Assembly (NCBI GenBank): GCA_021014325.1 | Contig: CM037466.1 | Location: 13,976,765-14,040,764 of the forward strand | Direction: 5' to 3' | Source of the DNA: Plazaster borealis | Lineage: Eukaryota > Echinodermata > Asteroidea > Forcipulatida > Labidiasteridae | Length of the DNA: 64,000 nt | Shown: piece after piece, positions 1 through 12,055 of the stretch | How positions within the stretch are numbered: position 1 is the stretch's first letter | Layout: each line of letters starts with the position of its first letter | Notes under the pieces: generated by a model | Told to the model about the DNA's origin: nothing | The model's input: only the letters and a program-made list of their open reading frames with translations | The model's database searches: none | Program-made: the position numbers and the translations under genes

Positions 1-746
1 TAAACCAATCTAAGAAACTTGCAGTTGTGTTGATCAGACTTTTTCTTTAAGACGTCCCTCTCGCCTACAGCCATCTCGAAAACATTTCCAAACAATATCA
101 CAAAAATGGAGCGAAGTCAACATAACAGTCTGGCACTCGAATATTTTTGGAAGCAGTGTTATAACAATTATCGTGAATACAAGGAACAAGATGGCTGCAG
201 TAATGAGGTTGATCAAGATTTGTTGTTTCCAAATTAAAAAGCATAGCACAAGTTTAACCAAAAAAATCAAGCTCGTTTTAAAAAAAAGGCCAACATTTCA
301 CAGAGCTGCTGCGAGCAAACAAAAACACAAAACAAACTCTATTTTAAAATTGTGATCATGTATCAAAATAATCTGTGAAATTAAACCTTTGCTGCGAAAA
401 AAACAACCAGAGTTGTGAATACAATTAGCAAGCTGTTCAAGCTGTTCAAACTGTTGACCATTAAATTTAGGAATGTAAAACAAAGCAGTGAACAGTGAAC
501 ACTCTATACGCTCGACCTGATTTCGGATTTTGGAATGCTAGTTATAGTCTTTCTTTGTCTGTTTCGTATTTCAACGGGAATGATTTTTTGTTTTTTACAA
601 GCACAAACTTTAGTAACCAGGAAAAAAGGCGGGATAATCTAAAAATTGCAACACAAAGTTTCACACCACACACTTCCACGCACTAAGCATAAATAATGTC
701 TTTGACAAAGTGTTCACAAAAATGTTGGCTGTTAAACTCCGTTGTT
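1..746 (-). other. 3' UTR / flank of gene 1
   Basis: This lies downstream of the gene 1 stop. On the minus strand I see no AATAAA or ATTAAA in these 746 bases, so the transcript probably ends left of the window or uses a variant signal. There are no convincing coding segments. Confidence 0.5.
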
Positions 747-1822
747 TTACCACGGCCTCCACATGGAGTCGTGTTCAACATGATGAGGTGGGACGTTTAC
801 AGCGTTGACAGCTCTCAGAACAGTTTTGCGTGGGATTTGATGAAGGAGGGGCTGTGGGTGACCGTTCTCTGTGATAGGTGCGTGAGGGGTCTGGTGGTAG
901 ACGGTGTGTGCCGGGAGGGTAACAAGGGTCGGAGCTTGCACCATGATTGGGGCAAGATTACCGGCCACTGGACTGCTTGCACTGCCCCTTGCGTCCCCGT
1001 GGGTGACGGGGGAAGGGGCTGGGGATAACACAGCGGAGTTCACTGGGGCAGTAACATAGCACGTTTGTGGAGAATCTCTTATGATTGTTGGCTGGTATAT
1101 TGTTGTCTGCCCGTTCATCAGTGTGGGAGAGTTCATGGAGGAATTGGGGCTCGACATTGGCGATGGGGTGGAGCTATCACTACTGTGTGAGGAAGCTGGG
1201 GGAGAGAGTAGCGGGGTGCTCTGGGCATAGACGGGAATGAAGTGGCTTGGTAGCTGGCCGCCAGGTAGGGCCTGGGATGGGAGCACCACGGTGATCTCAC
1301 CGGAGGGAAGGGTACCCGGGACGCCTATTGGAATGCCGGAGATCACACGGGCAATGTTACTTTCCACCTTGAAGCCACCCTGGAAGGTGTTCGGCTGGTA
1401 TGGAGCACTCACAGCAACGGTTGGTAGGGTCTGTGTGCATGATGCAGGCGGAACAGCGACCTGAAGTTGTGCAGGGTTCTGCTGCAATATGGGCTGTTGC
1501 TGGGCGGACTGTGTCACTGCTGCAGCAATGGAAGTTTGGACAACATTTTGTGAGGCAGTGATGGGTGATTGGGCATAGCTGACTTGCTGCTGTTGCTGCG
1601 AGTGTTGAGGAGGAGACTGGGCTTGCTGCTGCTGCTGCGGTTGCTGCTTAGCTGGGGTACCCTGTGGACTGCAGCAGTTGGCCAAGTGACCTATGAGGTT
1701 GGTCTGCACTTCTACATTGGGGCCCTCTGACCCGTTGTTGAGGAAGCGCGAGACCTCACTGATGCATTCGCTGAATCCAAGTCGGTAGCGATTCAACAGG
1801 TTGGGATCATTACTCATGGCAG
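747..1822 (-). CDS. hes1-like: gene 1 coding exon 4 (Orange, Q-rich region, WRPW)
   Basis: The acceptor is TTTTCAG and the reading frame joins exon 3 in phase 1. The exon carries the Orange domain, a polyglutamine/proline stretch encoded mainly by CAG/CAA runs (1590-1650), the hairy-type LPSGEI motif and the WRPW stop. An upstream in-frame ATG at 1847 lies inside the intron and is not a start. Confidence 0.95.
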
Positions 1823-3940
1823 CTGAAAAGACAAAGCAATAAAACAATTAATTATTTTGTAAATTATATTTTTATTTCATCTTTGAAAAATGAGATTCGG
1901 AAGATGGGATATTTAGTTCTGTTTAAACCTAGCCGAGTCTTTCTCGGAGGCCAAGTTTTAGCCTTCGAAAAAAGACTCTGCTTGGGTTGAAACGTCAGGC
2001 CATTAACTATTTTTTGCATTCATACCATAGGTCCTTTCGTTTGTTAAGCAATTTGCAAGCAGCTAATTCTATTTTCTTACTTCTGTTTATAAGTAATACT
2101 TTTTTCTTTTGACAAATTTCAGAGTGTTTTTCTTACCTGACATCTGCTGCCTCTGCATGTTGCGGAGATACTTGACTGTCATCTCCAATATGTCTGCTTT
2201 CTCTAACTTGGAATGGCGGGAACTCTGCAAGAAGGAACAAGAAACCGAACAAAGAACGTAAGTAAACTGTGGGCTTTCAATTGAACAAAACGGGTCGATA
2301 GGACGTGCGCATCGATTTTTTGAAATGCGCGCCCCACGAGCGGTGCGTGTGCAACACCTGTCCTGCGGGTGTGGGGGAAATTGCTGGGGGTTACTGGCGC
2401 GTTGTGAAGAAAGCATACCACTGTTTCGGCTTAGGGCTGGATCGCTCATTGGTACAGATAACAGGTGTAAAGAGCTGGACTGAAAATGGTGCAACTCTTT
2501 ACACCAGAGGCATCTAGATCTTATCGAGGCAAGGGAATGCCATTTACGCGAGTTCCAGAGGCTGTCCCAGAATTTCTCCCCCGGGTATCAGATTACAAAC
2601 CCCGTTGTCATCAAGTCCAAGCCATCAAAATTTATATTATTTTTGGCGGTCAAATTATTAATCAGACAAAACAGTGAAGTCATGATCGCAACAGTGTTTA
2701 CACTTGAGGGGTCACGTGTGTCGGCCTGTTGCTGGCTATAACGACATGTGCAAATATACACACAGAGCAATGACGGAGGTGGGTTAACCAGGCTTGCGTG
2801 CGCACGCGTATTGGATGAGGGGTTTGGGGTGACGTCTCCCAAGACGTCCAACAATGGATTGGGCGCGAAACTTGAGATGGTGGAAGAGATTTGCCAAGAT
2901 GAATGGATTGTGGGTTCACAAATACATCAAGAAAATATATTTAAAAATTAAACTTCTCAATAAGTCTGCCTGCACAAATTTAAATTACATCTTATTCTTA
3001 TTTCAAGGTGTATATACTATATTCACACTTAACAATCTTTTTGTTAAGAGAAGTGGGGGGTTTTTTTGAGAGGGTTTTGAAAATACAAATGTAGCTAATT
3101 CCTTCGAAGAAAATTGTAAGATTTGAATTAATTTTCAAGCGCATTCGATTTTTTTGACAAAATATTTATAACATTTGAACTCGAATGACGGAATATCCAG
3201 CAAGTTAAATTTTAGAAAAGTATGTGGATGTTTTTAATTTTCAAAGAAGATGATTAACGTAATTGATGAGAAAGAAACTCACATCTTTGTTAGTAGCTTC
3301 AAGAATCAACGTCTTCAGTTGGCCAAGACTGTCGTTGATGCGAGCTCGCCTTCTCTTTTCCATCAGAGGTTTGGAAGACTGAAATCAAAGAAGAGGAATA
3401 TTAATAAGCATGATTAGATAATTAGATTGCATGGTTTGACGTGACAATTCCAATTGGGATCGCGGGAAACAACGAGTTATCAAATAACACCAATATTTTG
3501 AGTAGGGTACAATAATTTGCAGTCACATATTGCAATATGCGTATCAGTTGCATGCAATACAAGTGCCAATGAATTTCGTTTCTGCACACCGCTTTACAAT
3601 TTACATGGTATTTATCTCAATCTTGTAATTGTTTTCAAAATAGAAGAACAGTAGTTGAATTGAGAAGTAATTGTTAACATCGATCGCTAATTATACGAAT
3701 GAAGATGCCTCTATCAGATCAGACTTAAGAGACAGACAGCTGATTTGAGCTTACATCACAAACATTGCACGATTGCACAACCTTTAAAAACCGTAAACAA
3801 AAAATAGTTTTGAAGTTCCTAAATTTGTAAACAAGGAGGGGGGGAATCAACAATATCTACAATTTCTTTTAAAAACTTACCTTTCGTCCTTCATGCATCT
3901 TTAGTTTGGGCATGTTGCTGCCGCTGGTATCTATCGGCAT
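747..3940 (-). CDS. hes1-like: HES-family bHLH-Orange repressor, gene 1 (four coding exons)
   Basis: Joined exons on the minus strand are 3940-3881, 3378-3283, 2224-2137 and 1822-747, all with GT-AG borders, giving about 439 aa. Residues ~19-78 are a bHLH: the basic region reads [15 protein letters not shown], with the proline at ~24 that marks HES proteins. Helix 2 includes [19 protein letters not shown]. The Orange domain is at ~89-130 (around [18 protein letters not shown]). A glutamine-rich tract follows at ~141-161, then a hairy-type motif ([13 protein letters not shown], then IPVYA) and a Ser/Pro/Thr-rich tail. The protein ends exactly in WRPW, the Groucho/TLE-recruiting tetrapeptide. 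Family knowledge: nuclear dimer, binds N-box/class C E-box sites, represses transcription, usually a Notch target. The start ATG has A at -3. Introns are 502, 1058 and 314 bp. A paralogue lies at 51452-58900. Orthology to a particular vertebrate HES (HES1 or HES4) is not resolved. Confidence 0.96.
2137..2224 (-). CDS. hes1-like: gene 1 coding exon 3 (helix 2)
   Basis: The exon is 88 nt and enters in phase 0. It encodes [20 protein letters not shown] and continues to QRQQMS plus one base. The acceptor is CTTGCAG and the donor GTAAGA. The size and phase match gene 2 exon 3. Confidence 0.95.
3283..3378 (-). CDS. hes1-like: gene 1 coding exon 2 (basic region, helix 1)
   Basis: The exon is 96 nt, phase 0 to 0, and encodes 32 residues from [15 protein letters not shown] to EATNKD. 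The acceptor TTTCAG and donor GTGAGT are both visible on the minus strand. The exon length is identical in gene 2. Confidence 0.95.
3881..3940 (-). CDS. hes1-like: gene 1 coding exon 1
   Basis: This exon encodes the first 20 residues, starting MPIDTSGSN and ending GRK at the edge of the basic region. The donor is GTAAGT (complement of 3880-3875) and the exon ends in phase 0. Two further in-frame ATGs (residues 10 and 15) could act as alternative starts, but the first has the better context and gives the usual short acidic/polar leader. Confidence 0.9.
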
Positions 3941-4229
3941 TTTGGTTGAAAACAATCAAAAGAAATGTTGAACGAAAACAAAAATCCAAACAGAGTATAA
4001 AATTCCAGAGAGCGGCGGTGGAGCGTGCGGAGTATACGACAGGTAAGAAGCTGAGGGTGCGACTGAATACCTTTACAGCAGTGACAGCAATATTTCAAGT
4101 TGTGTGAAAGGATTTGCTCATCAAATGCCTACACACAGTGCTATGACTAACTTCTTGGCCGCACGTACTTATTCAATCGGTTCGTTTACGCATGCTTCAC
4201 CAACTCGTGTGAACATTCCATGAGAGCGG

Positions 4230-4602
4230 TTCCCACAACGGACCCCCAAAGCCGAAATTCCGCGACACTCAGCCAATCGCGAGCAGCACGTTAATTTATT
4301 CACTCACTTACTGACAGACGACGAGTGTGCTGGAACGCGCGCCCTGTGATTGGCCGGCTGAAGTCGGCCGCGTGCCACGCGATTGGATTAAGGTAGCAGT
4401 GACAAGACCACGGGGCGGAGCCAACGAAGCCGCCGTATTGCTCATCGGAATGCGATGTTGGTTTGTTATCCGCAAACCACACGTGCCTGCCGACTGCCAT
4501 TGTTACCGGCCAGTCTCGAGCGTGCCCGAGTGTGGGAAAACCCCGCCCATCGAGCCCAAAGACGACTCAGCTAATTGTAAACAGGCAGTGAAAGGTAAAC
4601 AA
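4230..4602 (-). promoter_or_regulatory. gene 1 promoter module with CSL, CCAAT, E-box and FOX-like sites
   Basis: Upstream of the gene 1 ATG, the plus strand shows in order: TTCCCACA (CSL core at 4230-4236); ATTGGCCGGCT at 4349-4359 (an inverted CCAAT box); a second ATTGG at 4382; CACGCG at 4376-4381; CACGTGCC from 4480; GTGGGAAAACCCCGCCC at 4532-4548 (CSL core plus GC box); and GGTAAACAA at 4594-4602 (forkhead-like). Family knowledge: CSL sites mediate Notch activation of HES genes, and CACGTG/CACGCG sites can mediate HES autorepression. Gene 2 has the same order and spacing. The transcription start is not located and no clear TATA box is seen on this strand. Confidence 0.7.
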
Positions 4603-6849
4603 TGATCGCAGATAACGTTCCCAGCGGTACTGTTGCCAGAGACAGGGTCATGATCCGGGGCCAGTGCGAGCAGCCCGGGCTACCCCCGTGCATAGTGAGT
4701 GTGTGTGACTCTCTGGGCTCGTCCAACCGGTGGTAAGGTACACATGGGTACACCATAGATAGAGCAAGGGTACACGCAGTGAATCACGAGACACACCGTC
4801 CGCTGGCCTGGCTCTCTTACACCCATATCAATGGGTATTGTCAAACAAATGGATCCGCCTATCTTATTCTCTATTATGGCAACCTGTGCTCAAAGTACAA
4901 AACAAAGATGCTGTATTGGAATACAGCTGCCTTGGAATGAACAACCGAGTCTTGATTACGTAACGCTGGAAAAATTACTTCCATCTCAGCCCCGAAATTA
5001 AGTTTTCCTTATTTTTTCTTCGAGTGTTCATTTTCTAAAGGACAGTTCCGATCCTCTTTACCTTTCCCCCAATAAAATCAGATTTTCAATCACGCCCCCA
5101 GTGTGTCGATGATATCGCAATTCATCGTTATCAGCCCACAGTCTTTGCATATCCCAATCTGCTCATATTTAAACGGCGTTTATGAGCTGTTTACTGATGA
5201 TATTTAAGGGGGCCTTTATCACGGTACCAAACCATGGGAAAGGCAAACAAAACCGCGATTTTTGGGGAGCTTACCTGTGCCCGGGCCCGTCTTATCTTGA
5301 TAACACTCTACCGAGGTCCTTCTATACCTGTTGTAATAAATTCACGTCCAGGTTTAAGCACACGCGTGTCATAACACACAATAGAGCTATTAATAAACAT
5401 CAATCCAGAAGTCAACAGGCCCACAGATTTTACATTTTTTGAAAATAAAAAATGAACGGGGGAAGAAAAAAACCGGATTAAATTTCAATTTTAGCAAAAT
5501 TTCACCAAATGGCAGGTGGAAAGAATATAGTATTACGGAAGAAGCTGGTTCTTGTAAAAGGAAGGTCTTGTAGCCACGGTAACCAATAATAAAACAAAAG
5601 TTTTTAAATAGTTTTCGAGAAATGATAGGTTATAGCTTCTTTCTATATGATTGTAGCATAGCGAAAGGACCCACTTGGTTATACAGATTTGTTGGCAAAG
5701 AATTGTTTTAGAATTTGTTTTTAAGAACACAGACGTTAATCTAGTCATCTGCTTAGGTTGATATGACAACTCAAATGCGTCATCTATCCAGACGTCATTT
5801 TTTTACTGACCTGTTTTCGTCAGCAACCCCCCCCCCAAAAAAAAGGCACCACAAAGGCCCTATATGCCGTTCACTCCAATCCAAAATAAATTAAAACAAA
5901 TAATAATAAAGGATAAGTGAAACAATAAACATTTTCAAGTCTAGTTTGAATTCGAAATTTTCTTTTCCCACCAGCATTGTATTATTTGTTACGTATAGGC
6001 CTGGTGAAGAAACGTCCATTTTAAATAATAAAGCGACGTGGTGAATATAAACCTTGCTCTGTAATATAACGACGGAGAACCTGTTGATAACTATTGCTTT
6101 GAATCTAATATCATTCACTTTAAAGCATTTTCTGTAAAATTGCTGTGTTTTGTTTATTTTTATTTTTTTAAAGATGGTTTCCTTTAATAAGAGCAAAATT
6201 CACCCGGTTTTCTTTGAGTACGAAACATTAACAGCCATCATTTTAATAAACAACGTTAATAAACACTTTGAATAAACCATGGAGCTACCTCCATGAATAA
6301 ACAAACTATTCCTTGTTAGTTAATAATGACTACCAAAAAAAAAACCGACAAATCTATTTTAAAAAAAAACACGAAAAGAACTCCCAAAAAAATTAGTCAA
6401 ATAAATTTCCATAAATAAATAAACGCCAACGTGGAAGAGAACAAAATACAAAACGCCAAAAATGAAACCACCACTGATTAAATAAACTGGCACCGTGTGG
6501 TGGAAAAACACCTGTTCAGATTTTTGACTATCGGAATTTTCCCACGGTCGAGCCAAAGCGCCAGCAAGCACTCATGAGTCAAAAGTCCTTCCACTTGCCT
6601 TTGGCACGTGCCCCGTCACCGAATGCTTCCTGCGGGCCCCATTTCTCTCCTGGTTGGCCCCCCGATAACGATCTAAAAGTGCTGAGCTGTTTCGAAGTTT
6701 TGTCCACCACGTACCCATAACAAAAAAAAAACACCTAGAATCTTGACATGAATGTTATGTCCATAGAGTTCTTGATCGTGGGAATAGTATCATACATAAC
6801 TTCTTGTTTGAAGTTCTTTTCTGGAAACATTTTGGTGATGTTTTTGTTG
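4603..6849. other. intergenic, no gene recognised
   Basis: AT-rich single-copy-looking DNA. Open frames here are short and lack recognisable domains. One CGTGGGAA-type site (as TTCCCACG) lies at 6539-6546. Confidence 0.5.
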
Positions 6850-7217
6850 TTAAAGGCACTGAACACGTTTGGTAATTGTCAAAGAACAGTGTTCTCACTT
6901 GGTGTATCCCAACATATGCATAAAATAACAAGCCTGTGAAAATTTGGGCTCAATTGGTCATCGAAGTTGCAAGAAAATGATGAAAGAAAAAACACCCTTG
7001 TTGTACAAATTTGTGTGCTTTCAGATAGGAATAAAAGGCTTCTTGCAGGAAGTCTTTTATTATTTTAGTGAGAAATTACCTTTTGCTACGTTACTTCAGA
7101 GGGAGTAGTTTCTCACAATGTTTTATACTATCAACAGCTCTGCATTGCTCGTTACCAAGTCAGTTTTTATGCTAATATATATTTTGAGTAATTACCAAAC
7201 GTGTACAGTGCCTTTAA
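6850..7217 (+). mobile_element. MITE family A, copy A1
   Basis: Non-autonomous element with terminal inverted repeats AGGCACTG...CAGTGCCT between two TTAA tetranucleotides (6850-6853, 7214-7217). The left arm contains CGTTTGGTAATTGTC and the right arm AATTACCAAACGTG. A short central hairpin lies around 7030. TTAA flanks fit a piggyBac-like mechanism (inference). No coding capacity. Confidence 0.85.
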
Positions 7218-9745
7218 AAACTGTACGATTTCTCAGTTTGTGTTAATGTCTTGCGCAATTCTACAAATCGACTAGCAATGGTCGAAAGGACTTTAGAACG
7301 ATGCAACCACAGCATTATTAACGCAACATCTACATGTACATTAGTGTTGGTTATAATTATGCTGTCAGTTTTTCTTGTAGTTTGTATCGTGGATACCTGC
7401 TTTACATGTGTGCTTCTTCAGAATCACTGTTTTTTCCATTGCTGTTTGCGTTCTGAACGGTGTTGCGCTGCGTGCAGTCGGTGCCTGTTGTGCGCCAGGG
7501 TAAAAAAAAAAAAGTATATTTTGTCGTCACGAGGTGGCGCTCCAGCAGTTTTTCAGGTACGGAAGGCAAACACGTTTGCTCTTGCAACGGATGCGAAACT
7601 AATAATGCGTACACAAAAACACAGTTTTAGAAATTCACTTTAAAAGTACATTGTATCAGATTATAATCCACAGTGTCAATGTACTTCGTATAAAAACGAG
7701 CGTCGTGGTGGTTGTCGATACCCACTGGCAGAGCAACTTGATTAATTTGAAAATCTGTTTTTGCACTTTCGTTGAAGAATGTAGGCCTACATGTGAAATA
7801 GAACGTTTGCCAATTCTATTACTCATTCAGTAAGAGGTTTTCAAGGGTCTGTTTAAACTGTTAATATTTAGGAATAATACAATGATTAAAGGAAATGGTA
7901 AAGTAATTTGTAAATACCAAGAGAAATAAGTAGTCGAAGCTTATTTGCTGATATTAATTAAGTGGGAGTGTGTTGTTTTTTTAAGCGAAGTTGAAGACTG
8001 TCAATAACGGCAGCTAAACCGGAATTAAAACAAAACCAATGGGAACTGTTGCCAACAAGTTAGAATACGAACACAATAGAGGTCCCCGGTTGAAGGTGTT
8101 CACACACTTGTTTTAACGCTACATACGAAGTGTGGACCTGAGAACAAATCAGGTCCACATGGGGCTTGGAACACTATGTGGACATATACTCGACTGACAG
8201 AGTCGACAAACCTCTGTACGTCATTGAAAAACAAAATCGTAAAGTGGATGTAATTTAGTTATAAAGTTCATTGACTGTTTTCAAAATACTTAAAAGATAT
8301 ACAGCTCTAAAGGTCCTATAGTACACCAACTCTAAAATGGTTATTCAGTGCATATAGGGGAAGTTTTTACTCTATAATGGTCATTGTATTAGTAATGTGG
8401 GCTTCAACTGTACTTCACACTTCCATCTAATAGCGTCTATGAAAAGGGGGCATTTAAAAAGTACAATGCTCGTTGCAGAGACTGCGAAATATGTCCTTAT
8501 GATATATCTCTATTTTGCCATGGTTGATGAGACACCTATGCCGAAACACTGCCCTAAGCAAGTGCCCCAGTGGCGATTTACCATAAGGCCACATACAAAA
8601 AAGATATTGTTTATCATCCTTTTTTGGGAGAAAGTGGGGGAGGGAGGGCGTTTTGGGTTTTTTTTTTTTAGGGGGGTTTGGGTTTTTTTTGGGGGGGTGG
8701 ACGTGGCAAAACATGGAATAAAGAATAAAGAAATAATCACAATCACTGCAAAACAGAGGGTTTGTGTGATTTTAATTGTTTTTGAGTTGTTTCGTTAAAC
8801 CCATTTAACTCCTAGATGACATTTTCTGTAAAAAATTTCAAAAAAACTTAAACGCAGTGAAGCCTAAGTAAATATTTGAAGAATTCTCCTTGTTTTTGCC
8901 AACACGAATAACCTTTCCTCAAACATCTATTTCCAACCTATAGATTTTGAAAAAAATATCAGCTGAAAAAATCTGGGAGCCAAATTTGACTGAAAAGATC
9001 ATTGAAAAGACTGTTTTTTATATGATTTAAAAATAAATACAAAATAAATGAAAAAGGGGCGGTTTCGTAGGGTCGGCCGGGGACGATCAACAATTTGGGG
9101 TTTTTATGTGGCCTAAATAAGAAAACGATTGATGGCCCTTTGGCGACTGTTAGATTCACCGATGCGAACATTCTATTTTTTTTAACCTTTCTTGATCGAT
9201 TGCAATTTCGTAACTTACTTACGCCGTAAAGAAAATTACCCGAGGCGCGGCTTTCATGATGGCACTTTAACCACAAATCATAAAAACAGTAAAACCCAAA
9301 ACGCTGGCGAAAGTGTATTCATCGGATACAGGAAACTCACTTTAATGTCTGAAATTTCGGAAATTCCGACGTTGTAAAAGCGCTCAAAGCGTGACTTTTA
9401 TGGCACTTTTTGAAAACAAGTTTTTACTGTTTTTTTGAAGTTGGCGAAATTGTACTCGGCGAAACGGAAACTTTTTTGTTAAACAAAATCCCAACTCCCC
9501 ATCTGGGATATGGGCAATTATCATCGGTGTAAAAATGCCCGAAGCATGAAATTTATGAAAAAAGGGCTAGAAACAGCTCATAAAGTGTGCGTACGCCATG
9601 GACAATTCTTAAATATTTTTAAAGAGATAATCGGCGTGACAATGAACTTAATGATCGTTTTTAGGAATTACTCAAACCTGTGGGAGGTTGGCATTTTTTT
9701 ATGGGGAAACTGTGTTTGGCATAATAAATAGACGTACTTTTTGGA
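7218..9745. other. intergenic, no gene recognised
   Basis: No recognisable coding exon. The 130-codon frame at 7251-7643 is cysteine-rich but matches nothing I know. A G/T-rich low-complexity tract lies at 8636-8700. GTAGGCCTAC, a repeated 10-bp palindrome, is at 7781-7790. A hairpin (GTGGACCTGA and its complement) sits near 8138-8160. Confidence 0.45.
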
Positions 9746-9749
9746 ACTT

Positions 9750-10080
9750 AGAGGCAAGGTACACTCTTGGTAACTGTCAAAGACCATCATCCTCACTTGG
9801 TGTATCCCAACATATGCATAAAATAACAAACCCATGAAAATTTGGGCTCAATTGGTCATCAAGGTTGCAATCAAATTATGATAGAAATGTATGCTTTCAG
9901 ATGCCTGAAAAAGGCTTCAGGCCTGAAGCCTTTCTCAGATTCAAATTCTATAGGGGAAAAATTACCTCTTTCTCTAAAACTGTACTTCAAAAGGAGTCGT
10001 TTCTAACAATGTTTTATACTATCAACAGCTCTTCAGTGCTCCTTACCAAGTAAGTGTTTATGGTCATTAACTTGTATAGT
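9750..10080 (+). mobile_element. MITE family A, copy A2 (degenerate ends)
   Basis: The internal sequence is clearly family A (ACTTGGTGTATCCCAACAT, then the TTTCTCAAAAACT-like stretch). Its central hairpin is the second type, GGCTTCAGGCCTGAAGCC near 9911-9928. Both termini have decayed and no TTAA pair is visible. Confidence 0.7.
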
Positions 10081-10098
10081 TGTAGAGTAACTACCGGG

Positions 10099-11219
10099 GT
10101 AGGCCTACTCAAAAGTATACCCCATCCTTTAAACCGAAGATACCCCAATCATTTCCCAAATCATACCGCATAAACTGTTGAAATATGTTGTAGTTTGACT
10201 TGGTTTTAAATAACCGGCTTAATTGAGACAGGGTGAGCGGTGCAAAGAAGGGTAACCTTTATAACCTTCGTGAAATAAAACAAAAACGCACTCGGAAACA
10301 TTGAAATATTACAGATTCCGATTTGTATCGGGGTTGGCGTAAAACGGCTCGAAGTCATTTGTGGAAACAACAAGCTTCAATACTCGGTGCGGCCCTGGAA
10401 AACGTTGCATGGCGTTTACAAGTGAAAATCAAAACAGATTAATCAATTGTTAAAAAATATCTGTATTTTTTTAAATATATATTTACATATAAAATAGCAT
10501 ATTTACAGTATAAACAAGTAAATCAGACACACTTAATCAACGAGCAAATGAGGCCCAAAGCATCCTGAAAGATATACCTTACACTGGAACATGAAGACCA
10601 TTGGACAAAGCTGGTGTAGAAAATAAGTAAACAGAAATGTTCGTGTTGAATTGAAGATGATGTGGGAGATAAATCCACGTAAGGATATATGGAGTGAACG
10701 CCAACAAACATCCGACGGAATCGAACCGATGACAGAGGTGAACTGTGAAATAATATCTGTTTAATTTTTAAGCACACAATTGGACACCTGGAATAATTTT
10801 TTTGAATATCGTTCTGCAAACTCAAGATAATTCCGCTTAAGTCTTAAACTCACAATTGGACACCTGCAACACCTTTTTTATTACACTTTGCAAACTTAAT
10901 GTTTATCTGGAATTAAATCCACTTTGGGCTTTTTGTTTGTTCCAAAAGAAGAGCACCCATTGCTGTTAAAATTGCAGAGAGCTTAAGTTTATAGGCCCTG
11001 TTTTTATAAAGACAAAACAAAGTTGCAGCGCTCGTTACAAAATCAGCGCCTGCGGAGGCCCACATAAATATTTTTTACAGACGTCGTAATTTTCCTTTAG
11101 AAACTTCCTCCCACGGTGTCATGGTTTTCAAAGCGTTGATCCTGAATGGTAAGGTCTAAAAATGTATTGATGATTCTGTTTTTTTCAGCAAAACAACTCC
11201 CCTTTTTAAAGGTATTATG
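10099..11219. other. intergenic, no gene recognised
   Basis: GTAGGCCTAC occurs at 10099-10108. The rest is AT-rich. Two similar stretches mentioning CACAATTGGACACCTG occur near 10777 and 10850, so a small local duplication is present. No coding evidence. Confidence 0.4.
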
Positions 11220-11591
11220 CAGGATTGGTAAGGATTTTTTTTAAAAACATGATACAACACATCATTTTTTTATTTTAGTCTGAGAGCTTACTGATTATGA
11301 AGTTCATACTAGAACTATTTTTTTCGGCGAAATATTTCCCTCTGTGAAATGAAGTCAAATTCGAGAAAATTGTATCTGATAACCTAAAACAAACGCAACA
11401 GCTGATTTCGGTTGTACAACCCAAATTAAGGACAATACATTTTACATGCTGAAAATTGTGCATGTTTTTTCACTATTTTCTCCTGACTCACACAACGGAT
11501 TTCCACAGGTTTTTAATTTCATGTAAATGTATATGGTGGATCACCACTGTCTGCGCCTTTTTGTCAGCTCTACCCATCCTATATAATACCT
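11220..11591 (-). mobile_element. MITE family F, copy F1
   Basis: The left end reads TTAA then AGGTATTATGCAGGATTGG, and the right end is its inverted copy (CCTATATAATACC then TTTAA). The internal sequence matches F2 at 18351-18726 in reverse orientation, including the AGAGGGAAATATTTC stretch. Its right TTAA (11592-11595) is also the left TTAA of the next element. Confidence 0.75.
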
Positions 11592-12055
11592 TTAAAGGCA
11601 CTGTACACGTTTGGTAATTACTGAAAATGTATATTAGCATAAAAACTGACTTGGTAACGAGCAACAGAGAGCTGTTGATAGTATAAAACATTGTGAGAAA
11701 CGACTCCCTCTGAAGTAACGTAGTTTTTGAGAAAGAGGTAATTTCTCACTAAAATAATAAAAGACTTCTTGCAAGAAGCCTTTTATTCCTATCTGAAAGC
11801 ACACAAATGTGTACAACAAGGGTGTTTTTTCTTTCATCATTTTCTTGCAACTTCGATGACCAATTGAGCCCAAATTTTCACAGGCTTGTTATTACAGAAA
11901 TTACCTTTTTCTCAAAAACTACGTTACTTCAGAGAGGGTCGTTTCTCACAATGTTTTATACTATCAACAGCTCTCCGTTGCTTGTAATGTTACCAAGTAA
12001 GGTTTTATGCTGATATTTGTTTTGAGTCATTACCAAACGTGTACAATACATTTAA
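11592..12055 (-). mobile_element. MITE family A, copy A3 (chimeric, same end on both sides)
   Basis: The left 290 bp is a normal minus-orientation family A copy. At about 11894 it switches to a second copy of the right arm in the opposite orientation (ACTACGTTACTTCAGAG again, ending ACCAAACGTGTAC). Both termini therefore come from the same element end. TTAA is present at 11592-11595 and 12052-12055. Confidence 0.75.

Noticed and set aside
97..102. K-box (TGTGAT on the transcript strand) in the gene 1 3' flank as a miRNA site
   Set aside because: A single hexamer in ~750 bp is expected by chance.
3995..4006. TATA-like AGTATAAAAT near the gene 1 start
   Set aside because: It reads TATAAA only on the plus strand, opposite to transcription.
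7251..7643. 130-codon Cys-rich frame with hydrophobic segment
   Set aside because: No known family, no signal of splicing, and the region is flanked by MITE sequence; insufficient evidence.
8397..8798. 133-codon plus-strand frame
   Set aside because: Runs through G/T homopolymer tracts and gives low-complexity protein.
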